Below are positions 25,218 to 34,244 of a DNA stretch of 48,009 nucleotides, piece by piece. The notes below the pieces were generated by a model, which did not search any database, had not been told where the DNA came from, and saw nothing but the letters and a program-made list of their open reading frames with translations. Source of the DNA: Selaginella moellendorffii (Eukaryota; Streptophyta; Lycopodiopsida; Selaginellales; Selaginellaceae); NCBI RefSeq assembly GCF_000143415.4, contig NW_003314348.1, positions 501,593-549,601 of the forward strand. The letters are read 5' to 3'. The position numbers and the translations under genes were made by a program. Position 1 is the first letter of the stretch, and each line of letters opens with the position of its first letter.

Positions 25218-25407
25218 GGATTTAAGACAAAAGGTATAATAGAATGATAAAGAAAAAGTAGTTGAAATGACTAAACGTTATAATATTTTTTGAATTTGTT
25301 TTGCCAAAAAGTAAATATAATAAAAAAAATTGATCACTTTTTCCACTCATAAGGGAAGAGGTTGAAAGTAACTGCATAGAGTTTTTGAGAGTTTCTTAGC
25401 TGGATCA
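25218..25407. other. AT-rich spacer left of the fold-back element
   Basis: Short AT-rich stretch with poly-A and poly-T runs; nothing coding is seen. Confidence 0.4.
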
Positions 25408-25731
25408 TCTCACTCATTTCCATCCCTCCTTTTGTCATTAAGTTGCATCTCTGCCAAAGGTCTTAATCTTTCTAGAATTCATACAACTTCAGACATATCC
25501 GACCTTACTTTGTTGATTCGATCCAATATAAATATTGAGATGCCGCAAGGAAAGAAAGCATTGAAGAATTCCTTGATTTGTTTCGTTACATGCAAATTCT
25601 TCTACACTTTTCTATGTTGGATCAAATCAACAAAGCGAGGCGGCTGTATGAAAGATTGAGACCTCTGCATTAGCAATTGCATCAACAACCGCAACCCAAT
25701 GACTAAGAGAGGGGATGGAAATGAGTGAGAA
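25408..25731. mobile_element. 324-bp fold-back (MITE-like) element
   Basis: The ends are inverted repeats: TCTCACTCATTTCCATCCC from 25408 pairs with the reverse complement of the segment ending 25731 (GGGATGGAAATGAGTGAGA), and the similarity goes on to GTTGC on both sides. Further inward, GGTCTTAATCTTTC (25460-25473) pairs with a stretch near 25648-25668, and TTTGTTGATTCGATCCAATA (25509-25528) pairs with 25611-25635. Arms are therefore about 120 bp each, imperfect, with a loop of about 75 nt. No target-site duplication is obvious at the flanks. A small frame of 75 codons inside has no recognisable domain. This could be a non-autonomous DNA transposon remnant or a long-hairpin small-RNA source. 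Confidence 0.6.
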
Positions 25732-25787
25732 GACTATAACCTATGTGAGACGCACCAGTTCCAACTTCAAGATTGCAAAGAGAAACT

Positions 25788-26932
25788 TTAATACCTCACA
25801 GTCTCAATGGCTGCTTTGCCATCTAGTTTTGAAGCGTAGAACGATTGAAGGTAATTTCCATAGACGCTTTCTTTGAAGCAAGCAGGCGCTTCGTCAGTGA
25901 CCAGCTGCGCCACCGGAGCAATGTGACTATCTTCTGCTGGCCCATAGAATGAAGCAATGGAGACTCGAGTTCGCTCCGAGTTGACAACTGCTCGGTGCTC
26001 CACACTCTTGTACGCGTCATTGGAAAGAATCTGAATAACACACAATCAAAACCTGGAAATCTCATGCATGCACGACGATGACGATCGGAAGAAAGCTTAC
26101 CTGAAGTTGATCTCCAATGTTGACAACAAAGGCGCCAGGCAGAGGTTTGATCGGCACCCACGCTCCACAGTGTAGAATCTGGAGGCCATCGTTCACACTG
26201 GTGTCCTGCTGGAGTATAGTGAAACCGTTTGGATCCGAGTGAGCGTCCAGTCCGATTGTAAGCTCCGGCTCCGGACAAGGTGGATAGTAGTTCATCCTCA
26301 TCACATGCCTCTCCCCTCCAAAAGCTTCCTCCAGAGCACCACTTTCCAGTCCCAGTGACTCCGAGAACAATCCAAGCACTCTTTTCGCTAACCGGTTCAT
26401 GGCTTCTGCGTAAGCGGTCGAGATCCTCACGTAGGATGGAGGCTTAGTCGGGAGCTGGGCGATCTCGCAGGGAGGATAGCACGCCTGGTGGAGATAGTCT
26501 TGCCACATTCGTCGCGTCTCGAAACTCGTCCCCATCCGAAACTTTGAGGAGCTATCCTCGGAGTAGTACACGGACCTATCCTCGATGGGAAGGCGGAAGA
26601 AGTCGTGGACGAGCTCCATCATGCTCGCCATGAGTTGTTCTGGAAATCCATGGCCGATAATCTGCAAGAACGAAGTGGAATTTCAATCAATGGTGAGCGA
26701 TCTCGTGTACCTGGAAGAAGCCCCAGTCTCTAGACGCGCTCCGGATGGAGTCAATCGCCAATATCCGAGCAGGGGAGCACTTCTCCACATCGGACAAATC
26801 GATCACAGGAATTTCTTCGATCTCCACGCACTGCCGTGGATCTGAATCCCTGCGGTACTCACCGGGCACCATGGCGATCCCAGCATCCGCCAGTCCCTTC
26901 ACTCCAGCGATCCTAGACGCCACTGCCGCCAT
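25788..26932 (-). CDS. 2-oxoglutarate/Fe(II)-dependent dioxygenase (plant DOXC type)
   Basis: Three exons on the minus strand (26932-26711, 26661-26101, 26030-25788) give 341 residues. The N-terminal DIOX_N part has the IPVIDLSD signature and SASRDWGFFQIIGHG across the first intron. The catalytic jelly roll shows RMNYYPPCPEPELTIGLDAHSD (in pieces), with the iron ligands H and D in AHSDPNG, the third ligand H in SVEHRAV, and the 2-oxoglutarate arginine in RTRVSIASF. All metal and cosubstrate residues are present, so an active enzyme is expected. This large family makes flavonoids, hormones and alkaloids; the sequence alone does not fix the substrate. The start codon lies 22 bp from the stop of the next PPR gene on the same strand. 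Confidence 0.9.
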
Positions 26933-26953
26933 TCGTGAATCTCGAGCCAGTGA

Positions 26954-29110
26954 TCACCTAATAGACACGGAAGCCGTCCAAGAAATATTATCCGGGGAGA
27001 AGGGCATGGCGAGGAGGAGCTCTTTGGCTTGATTCGATCGCCCCGCGCGACCCAGAAGATCTATCAGGCACCCGTAGTGCTCGGCTCCCGGATCCACGCC
27101 AAAATCCTGCCGCATCGATGTGAAGCAGCTCCATCCGGTGTCGAGAAGCCCTCCATGGCTGCATGCGAAGAGAATCCCTGCGAATGCGTAGGAATCCGGG
27201 GCCAGGCCTTCTTGGACCATCTCCAAGAACAGCTCCACGGCCTCGTTGCTGCTCCCTTGCTGCGCAGTGGCAGCGATCGCGATCGTCCACGACACTGCGG
27301 AGCGGTTCTTCAGACCCAGGAAGACGCGCTTGGCCTCGCCTGGGCTGCCGCACCGCACAAACATGCTCATCACGCTGTTCATCACCACTGCGTCGCTGCT
27401 CCACTCGCTCGCGACGATTCGCGAGTGAAGATCCCTGCCCTGGACGATCCATCCCAGTCCCGCGCAAGCGTGGAGAGCGTTCACGTATGTCACATTGTCT
27501 GGACGCACGGACGAGTCTTTCTTAACCATACAATCGTACAAGTCAAGGGCTTCTGTGAAATACCCGTTTTGGGTAAATGCTGCAATAGTAGCGTTCCAAG
27601 TTATCACATTTTTCTCTTTTAATGAATCAAAAACTTTCTTTGCATCGATTGCTTGCTGGCATTTCGCGTACATGTTGATCAACGCATTACCCACTCCAGT
27701 CTCGAGAAATCGATGAGACAAGCTGGCAAACCTCGCAATGATCTCGGCATGGATTTGTTTGCCATCTTGCAGGGATCCTAGCAATGCACAAGCACCGAGG
27801 GCGCTCATGAAACTGCTCGAATTCCTTTGAACGTCCATCTTCTTGTAGAGATCGATCGCCTCTCTGCAATGCCCGGTCTGGGCAAGCGCAGAGATCATAG
27901 CGTTCCAAGTCACAACATCGCGTACGTGCATTTGATTAAAAACACGCTTTGCTTCCTTGATTCTGCCACACTTTCCATACATGTTGACGATAGAGGTTCC
28001 AGCGACAACATTACGCTCCCAGCCACACGAGCAAATACGCTCGTGGATCTTTATACCCTGTGCTATATCCTGCTTCCAAGAACACACTGCCAGGATCTCA
28101 ATCAGCGTCACCATATCCGGCCTGATCCCTTCCAGATCCAACTTCCACAGCAGCGCAATCGCAGCTCCAAACTGCCCATTATGGGCATTTGCGGCAATCG
28201 CAGTGTTCCAGGCCGCCAGCTTTTTCTCCTCCATCCTATCAAACACTTCCATTGCCAGATCCAAGCGGCCAAGCTTCCCGTACATGTTGACAATCGCAGC
28301 AGCGACATCCGGATGCGCGTCAAATCCCGATTCGAGAATGTGCCCGTGGATCACTTTGCCCTCCTCCAAGGATCCCAACTTGGCGGCGGCATCAAGAACG
28401 CTGATGAAAACGTACTCGTCCGCGCCAATGCCGGCATCCCGGAGCTGGCGATAGAGCTCGATCGCAGCGGGAAGCCCGCCCTGATCGGGATTTCTGGTGC
28501 AAGCAGCCAGCATCGCACTCCAGGCGACTATCGTCTTGCGCGGCATGTCATCGAAGACCTTCCGCGCGTCGGCCAGGCTGCCGCATTTCCCATACATGGT
28601 TACGAGGGCGCAGCACACGACTGGATTGCTCGCGATCGCGGTTGGCGCGGCGACGATCTGGGCGTGGATCCGGATGCCCAACTGGAGATCGCGGCAATTG
28701 GCGCAGGCGCCGAGCGCGGCGACGAACGAGACGTGGGTGGGGCGGACGACTGAATCGCTGGCGAGGGCGAGGAAGAGATGAATCGCTCGCGCGCTCTCGC
28801 CGTTTGCGCAGAGCGCCGAGATCATGATGTTCCAGGAGAAGGCGTTCTTGTGGACAAGATCGTGGAAGACGGACCATGCGTCCGGGAGGCTGGAGCACTT
28901 GCCATACATGAGGATGAGGAGATTGCTGAATAAGGGGTGGTGGCGTAGGTCGAGGGTGGCGGCCAGGCGGCGGTGCAAGAGCTTCCCTCGCGGGAGGGAC
29001 TTGGAATCACCACATTGGCGCAGAAGAGTCGCGATTTGGCGATGGCCGAGCGTGGAGATGCCTGAAAGAGGCACCGCGACCACTCCTCTTGCTACTTCGC
29101 TGGATGTCAT
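26954..29110 (-). CDS. PLS-class pentatricopeptide repeat protein, no E/DYW tail
   Basis: Intronless, 718 residues. Tandem units include NLLILMYGKCSSLPDAWSV, SWNIMISALCANGESARAI, VTMYGKCGSLADARKVF, SWTIAIAATAQQGSSNEAV and FACSHGGLLDTGWSCF, ending with LIDLLGRAGRSNQAKELLLAMPF. This is the normal architecture of land-plant organellar PLS proteins. The protein stops just after the last S unit (NISWTASVSIR), exactly where an E domain would start, so a complete editing factor would need a partner protein or lost exons. A (CT)n run ends 8 bp before the ATG. The stop lies 21 bp from the start of the dioxygenase gene. RNA target unknown. Confidence 0.87.
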   Translation of the reverse strand: MTSSEVARGVVAVPLSGISTLGHRQIATLLRQCGDSKSLPRGKLLHRRLAATLDLRHHPLFSNLLILMYGKCSSLPDAWSVFHDLVHKNAFSWNIMISALCANGESARAIHLFLALASDSVVRPTHVSFVAALGACANCRDLQLGIRIHAQIVAAPTAIASNPVVCCALVTMYGKCGSLADARKVFDDMPRKTIVAWSAMLAACTRNPDQGGLPAAIELYRQLRDAGIGADEYVFISVLDAAAKLGSLEEGKVIHGHILESGFDAHPDVAAAIVNMYGKLGRLDLAMEVFDRMEEKKLAAWNTAIAANAHNGQFGAAIALLWKLDLEGIRPDMVTLIEILAVCSWKQDIAQGIKIHERICSCGWERNVVAGTSIVNMYGKCGRIKEAKRVFNQMHVRDVVTWNAMISALAQTGHCREAIDLYKKMDVQRNSSSFMSALGACALLGSLQDGKQIHAEIIARFASLSHRFLETGVGNALINMYAKCQQAIDAKKVFDSLKEKNVITWNATIAAFTQNGYFTEALDLYDCMVKKDSSVRPDNVTYVNALHACAGLGWIVQGRDLHSRIVASEWSSDAVVMNSVMSMFVRCGSPGEAKRVFLGLKNRSAVSWTIAIAATAQQGSSNEAVELFLEMVQEGLAPDSYAFAGILFACSHGGLLDTGWSCFTSMRQDFGVDPGAEHYGCLIDLLGRAGRSNQAKELLLAMPFSPDNISWTASVSIR

Positions 29111-29116
29111 GGCAAA

Positions 29117-29118
<2 letters not shown>

Positions 29119-29160
<42 letters not shown>
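29119..29160. repeat. (CT)21 dinucleotide microsatellite
   Basis: Uninterrupted CT repeats of 42 bases, 8 bp upstream of the PPR start codon, so on the PPR strand it is a GA repeat in the leader. Perfect purity suggests a length-variable locus. Confidence 0.95.
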
Positions 29161-29162
<2 letters not shown>

Positions 29163-29164
<2 letters not shown>

Positions 29165-31212
29165 CTAAACATGATCCTGTGAAAAGCTTCATACGGATCA
29201 TCACATTTTTTGTCAATTGCTTCACAGAGGCACAAAACAACAGACATAAAGGGACTCAGAAGCAAGCACTGTCTTCTAAGCATCTTGTTCCCCGGCATCA
29301 AATGTTGGATGAGTGATGTCCTTTTCGAAGTCTCGCTTGTTGTTTGAGGTTGGCAGGTGCTCCTATTGGCGTTCATGGGGTGTTGCAAAGCTGTGGGCTC
29401 TCAGTGTAAACGGGACCTTCCTTGGCAGCATCCCCATCCTCCGGCATTAGGTGATCCAGTGTGGCTGTGAGGTTTGGGCTTATTGTGCCCTGTTGAAAAG
29501 TTTGCCAAAGACCTTTTACATATCCAAATTCTGGTTGGAAGTGATCCAGATGATCTTCTACGTCATATGTACTCCTTGCATGTCCAAAAAGATCTTGTTC
29601 CAAAGATCTCAGTCTGCATTGACATGTACCAAATCACAGTGGTTGAAGTTGGGTGTGATTTTTTCATGGTCATTGTGTACTCTTGACCACTTAAAAGCGT
29701 GTAGAAAATGTAAGTGAGCAAAGCACAGTGGAATCCTAGCACTATTAATCCCCACTTATAAATGAATGGAATTACTTTTTGGGATGTCCATAACCAATTT
29801 AGATTCCTTTTTTTTTCTTGTTAATTTGAATATGTTTATTTTGATACTGGCAAGAGGAAAACTAACATATTACTATTGTAATTCTTGAAGTGTATGGATA
29901 AAGCTTATAATTAACAAAAATGTTACAAGAAAATTATACTTTCTTACCACTTCATAACCTTCTTCATTGGGCTTCTTCTCCTTTTTAACAACAACAAACC
30001 CCAAGGATGCCAACAACTAGTGCTTTTATATGATTTCCCAGGGTGTGGGAGATATATATATAAAGGAATTGAGCTTCTAGACTAGTGAGATCTACTTTCT
30101 TTCAATATGCTCTACATATAAATAATTATTCTAGATTTATATACTCTAGTTGGGGTTTATTGTGTTGAACTTTATGAAGGAAAAAACAGTAGGAAAAAAA
30201 AGAAGCTAAAAGAGGTACTCTTTGTCCAATTTGCATTAAGTATGTGTGTGATACTCTTTGTCCAATCTGCGTCAAGAAGTGTGTACGATCAAGATGCAAA
30301 TACTTCAAAAAGGAAAGAGACCATGATTTTCAACCATTACTGAAGTTTTTCATATGAAGGACCATAGAGGATACAAATTTCATAAAATGGACTTTTTATA
30401 ATGAAAAAGAAGAGGTGTAATTTTATTTTAGTGTGGTATTCATTTTCTTTCCTAGCAATTTGAGATGTTTTGTAACATAAATTAGGGAGGAGTAAATAAA
30501 TCAGCATTACAACATAATGTGGTAAGCAAATCACAACTTGAAGTCTTGTTCTTCATGTAGTGTAGATTGCAATTATAAATCTAAGCATTGTAGAGCAATA
30601 TTAGGGCTAATCATGAGTTTTGACAAAACAAAGGCTAATCAGGACTGATTGCAAGGAAGAAGAAGACTGTAATCACAAGGTATGCGTAATTTAGATTTTG
30701 AAATTAATACTTCATTGATGCATTCACAGTAGGAGACAAAGTCTTACAAGGCTGCATTTATCAGATTCAGTAATACATAAGAGTTAGTACTTACAATATG
30801 AAATACATATAGAGATCAATCCAAAGAGGCTGGAACTTTGCACAGTGCATGGTTGTTGCATCAAGCTGCCAAACAAATCTCAAAGGAGGAACATCTCCCA
30901 TCATTGATGGGAATGCTCCAAGGCAGCCCAATGTTGTGATATTTGAATATGCAACACTGCAAGGTCTTGATCCTCATCCAAACATACCAACTGTTTCACT
31001 CGTTGTGTAATGGAAGTGACTGACATTGATGTAGATGGATCAGCTTCCTCTATGTTGGCAAGCACAGCTCAATCAGCAACACTGCCTCAAGGCCATATAT
31101 GAAATGAAAGTGTGTAAAAGCTGTTTGCAGCTTCTCTGTTGTTTGATATGACCAAACAGCATGAGGCAAGAACGATGGCCAGGTATTTCGAAAAGTTCAT
31201 CCTCGAGGAAAT
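29163..31212. other. AT-rich intergenic zone without supported genes
   Basis: No recognisable protein domain or RNA gene. Small open frames around 29373-29717 and 30840-31010 have no motif I know and probably are fragments of decayed elements. A 36-bp unit beginning TACTCTTTGTCCAAT is present twice in tandem at about 30216-30287 with a few substitutions. The zone has TATATATA and homopolymer runs typical of intergenic or old transposon DNA. Confidence 0.5.
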
Positions 31213-31773
31213 CCTTTGCTACCCTCTAAGCGAATACCACTTCAACTTGAGCAACATCCATTCCAAGACCCAGTTATTGAATATATAGCAATTACCTTGT
31301 TGTGGAATCTCAACACGCTGAACTCCATGTCCGGTCTGCTGCCACTCTTCTTGGCCCCGCTCATCCACCTCGGCTTCACGGGGCCGATCCCTTCGCTGCC
31401 AGGAACTCTGGAGTATCTATCGCTGGCCAAGAACTGCCTCACTGGGACAATGGCCACCCTGCAGCGCCCGGCGCTTCTCGACCTGAGGCTCACCAGAGAT
31501 TTTCAGCTTCCGGAACGGCAACCTCCTCCTCCAGCAGAACCAGTTCTCGGGGCCGGTCCAGGTTCTGGTGTCCCTGAGGCATGCAACACGTCTTTCACAG
31601 GCATCCCAGCAATGGTCAGGGTGGTACCGCAGGAGTTTGTGGACGCCATCCAGCACAACTACATCCCAAACATCAACCCGCTGCCAACGACATGCACATT
31701 TTGCATCCAGTACAATTGCCTCAGCCCGCCGCAGCAGTCGTCGACGTCGGGAGACAAGCATCCAGGCCGATGA
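31213..31773 (+). pseudogene. Decayed leucine-rich repeat gene fragment
   Basis: One frame reads LGFTGPIPSLPGTLEYLSLAKN and LTGTMATLQRPALLDLRL (in pieces), typical LRR units of plant receptor-like proteins. Near 31498 the frame changes by one base: the adjacent frame continues with RNGNLLLQQNQFSGPVQVLVSLR. The first frame then resumes a protein-like, cysteine-containing stretch (CNTSFTGIPAMVRVVPQ..YNCLSPP) to a stop at 31771. No start codon context or promoter is visible, and the piece lacks a kinase domain or membrane segment. It is a partial, frameshifted copy, perhaps captured by a transposon. Confidence 0.6.
31221..31260 (-). repeat. 40-bp direct copy of the NDUFAF6-like gene 3' end (copy A)
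   Basis: Matches 33063-33102 at 36 of 40 positions, same orientation. On the minus strand it encodes WMLLKLKWYSLRG followed by a stop, against WMLLKLKWHSLRGSY in the intact gene. All four differences are transitions in the C-to-T or G-to-A direction in this copy. Confidence 0.8.
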
Positions 31774-32774
31774 TCCAGTCTATAGTTTACGTTAGAAACA
31801 GGCTATTTTTATAAAGTATAGAATAGAGTCAATAAATACCTGGAATTAAATTAAGAAGCCCTATTCTTGTTTAAGGTTTTTGTCAGAGGATGCCTGCTTG
31901 TATTTGTTCGCCCACGACCCACAAGGGATCTTTCCGGTGCAAGTTACATCGCCAGTATGACACTACATGGATTAGGCAGAGTACCAGTGACAACACAAGG
32001 GACATCAAGGTGGACAACAAGAATGGCGCTGCCAGTCTCAAAGGGTCAACCAAGGAGTTTCAATCGTGAATAATTTGCTATTTGGTAAACTTTGTTAATG
32101 AGTTTCCTGTCCAGAGTTTTGGACAATAAAACATTTTGGTTTTATCAATTATAATTATACTTTTGTCCTTTTTTTTTAGATCATAAATCCCTTTTCTTTC
32201 TCCCTTTGTGACAAGCGACTGCTGTTATCTCGGCGATCGAGGATATTTCGAGAGAAGAGGTTAAAAGAAGAGTAGAGCAAAAGAGTTGGATTCCTTGACT
32301 GACCAGATTTCCGTGTCCAACAGAGCAAAATCCATTGACTCCGTCAACGATGACGAGCCCAATTTGTTGGTCCTTCGTGCAGGATAAATGATACGTCTAC
32401 CTTTGAGTCTGACTGAGATTTGCAGGATCTCGCGCACCATATGGGATTTTATTTCGCCGCCGCGCGCGGCGAAGATCATTGACAGCGTCCCCACCCAAAT
32501 GACCGCAAAGGAACGTTGGAACGCTTTTTTCCTCCTCAAGAAATCTGTAGGAAATTTGTCCAGCGCCGGGAAATCTATCTTCTTCTAAATATGTGGTCCT
32601 ATTCCCTTTAACTTAAATTTATTGTATTTTGTGGGTATTTCTCAGATATCTATCTAGGCTGTGTCAGTAAGTTTATCTTTATGACAAAAGCGATTGTTGG
32701 CAGCTACTGTTGCTCTGATGAGCAAGCGACGCACGAACTGAATTCCTTATAATTGAAATTTAAACACAGTTTGT
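31774..32774. other. Intergenic, AT-rich; no supported gene
   Basis: Frames at 31867-32073 and 32261-32539 show no domain I recognise. A protein-like stretch (YLFAHDPQGIFPVQV) with stops around 31890-31945 suggests another decayed gene piece. Confidence 0.4.
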
Positions 32775-33035
32775 ATGGCAAAGACCAATGCCGACGTGCT
32801 CAAGGAGATGCAACCAGAGCACGCCAAAGTTCTTCGCTGGTCACTGGATCCCCGACTTGGCAGCCAGGGAGCTAGTCCTTGGCAACGTTGTAGAGCTCAG
32901 AGTTGGCGACAAGGTACCAGCGGACATGAGGATCGCAGTTCTAAGGACTTCGACTCTTAAAGTGGAGCAAAGCTCGGCGATCAAGAGCACACGTTTGTAA
33001 TCATGGTAGAGAAAAGTACCAAGGTTTTCTCGAAA
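32775..33035 (+). pseudogene. Fragment of an ER-type P-type Ca2+-ATPase (ECA-like)
   Basis: Two frames together give the actuator-domain region of plant ECA pumps: [17 protein letters not shown] in the first frame, then after a one-base shift near 32840 the stretch [36 protein letters not shown]. The next expected motif, the catalytic TGES loop, is absent; AIKSTRL and a stop follow. A further in-frame-like piece (EKSTKVFSK) appears around 33005. No P-loop aspartate DKTGT or membrane helices are present. This is clearly a broken relic; the parent gene is elsewhere. Confidence 0.75.
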
Positions 33036-33054
33036 ACCAAGAGCAAAAAGAGAA

Positions 33055-33936
33055 TCAATAGGACCCCCTGAGCGAGTGCCACTTCAACTTGAGCAACATC
33101 CACAGCGGCGACACCCCGCAAACCCCCCGCCGCAACCTGGGATCAAACGGATCAAAGCCCGACCTCATGAGCGTCGCTAGAAACTCGTCCGTGGCAACCG
33201 CCGGCAGCATCACCGGCGAGGCCTCCCTGGGCACGTCCTTGGCCAGCGCCCGAGCCTTCTCCAGATGCGCGTGAGCCACCGACGCCACCTCAAACACCGC
33301 GCGCGCAACGCCCTCGTCCCCGCGCACCCCCCGATACAAATCCTCCTGCGACACACCGTGCTTCACCGCCACCTCCACCGGGATGTAGCAAACCCGCTTG
33401 GAGCTGTGGTGCGCGGTGGCCTCGAGCAGCAGCGAGATCCCCGCGGCCTTGCCCGTGTGCGAGGCCGCGTGATCCGCCTTGGTGCTCCTCACCCCGGCGG
33501 CCTCGAGCGTGAGGTAGAGCAGCGCCGACGCGGTGCTCTCGGCGTAGCGCTCGATCTCCCCGACGTCCCTGGGCGGCGCCGAGAGCTCCGCGTCGGCGAC
33601 CCTGGCGTCGATGATCCGCGAGAACCAGTGCTTGCTCAGCCGGCGCTCGCGGTTGACATGATCCAGCATGGAGAGCACCGGGTGCTCGGGCGTGGCCGCG
33701 GCGCGCGAGAAGAGCTTGTCGATGGAGTCCTTCCACCAGGCGAGGCGCAGCGTGGCGAGGCTGGGGTCGCGGGCGGTGTCCTTGGCGGTGGCCGTCTCCA
33801 CGTTGAATGCGCGCAGCGCGAAGGCCGCATCGCGGAGGCCACCAGATCGCGGGAGCTGGAGCAAGCACAGGTAGTTCTTGTAGTCATACCGCCGGACCTG
33901 GTTCACGCAGTAGTTGAGCGCGCTCGCCCTGCTCAT
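33055..33936 (-). CDS. Complex I assembly factor NDUFAF6-like (squalene/phytoene-synthase fold)
   Basis: Intronless, 293 residues, GC-rich. The fold is that of the phytoene/squalene synthase family without the catalytic DxxxD motifs. Features of NDUFAF6 are visible: NYCVNQVRRYDYKNYLCLLQLP at the N-terminus, FALRAFNVETATAKD, TLRLAWWKDSID, YAESTASALLYLTLEAAGV, HTGKAAGISLLLEATAHH and the C-terminal SPLWMLLKLKWHSLRGSY. The protein helps build the ND1 module of mitochondrial complex I in other eukaryotes. No obvious long presequence is visible, and the sequence starts directly at MSRASALNYC. Copy A at 31221-31260 duplicates 40 bp of its 3' end. Confidence 0.88.
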   Translation of the reverse strand: MSRASALNYCVNQVRRYDYKNYLCLLQLPRSGGLRDAAFALRAFNVETATAKDTARDPSLATLRLAWWKDSIDKLFSRAAATPEHPVLSMLDHVNRERRLSKHWFSRIIDARVADAELSAPPRDVGEIERYAESTASALLYLTLEAAGVRSTKADHAASHTGKAAGISLLLEATAHHSSKRVCYIPVEVAVKHGVSQEDLYRGVRGDEGVARAVFEVASVAHAHLEKARALAKDVPREASPVMLPAVATDEFLATLMRSGFDPFDPRLRRGVCGVSPLWMLLKLKWHSLRGSY

Positions 33937-34244
33937 TGATTTGTGTCACAAATCTCTCTCGATTCTAGAGCTAGCCTACCTCAGAGCTTGGAATCCCTCT
34001 CCTTCTCCTTTGTGACTTATTAGCCCAAGAACCCTAAAAGGCCCACGAACCCTAAATATCATCCTAAAAGCCTAGATAGCATTCCATTCCAATAAAGTAC
34101 AACATTACGTCGAGAGGCCCATAACACGGGGAAAGAAGGAAGAGAGCGAGCGAGAGAGGCGAAGATATTGGACGAGAGATGAAAGAGAAACAAGGAGAGC
34201 GCGAGAATGCTGGCTGGGATCGCTCCTTGCCCTCTCCATTTTTT
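33937..34244. promoter_or_regulatory. NDUFAF6-like promoter with telo-boxes and site-II-like GGCCCA
   Basis: Sequence 34023-34056 contains AACCCTAAA twice (about 34030 and 34049) with AGGCCCA between them. Telo-box plus site II is a known promoter combination of plant ribosomal and mitochondrial-protein genes. The other end of the gap is the 3' tail of the RLCK gene. Confidence 0.55.

Noticed and set aside
25432-25659. A 75-codon gene inside the fold-back element
   Set aside because: No domain, and the frame lies within the inverted-repeat arms and loop, so it is probably a chance opening.
27827-28753. 308-codon frame antisense to the second PPR gene
   Set aside because: Shadow of the PPR coding frame; no start context and no domain.
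33265-33939. 224-codon frame antisense to the NDUFAF6-like gene
   Set aside because: GC-rich antisense shadow, Arg/Gly/Glu-rich with no motif.
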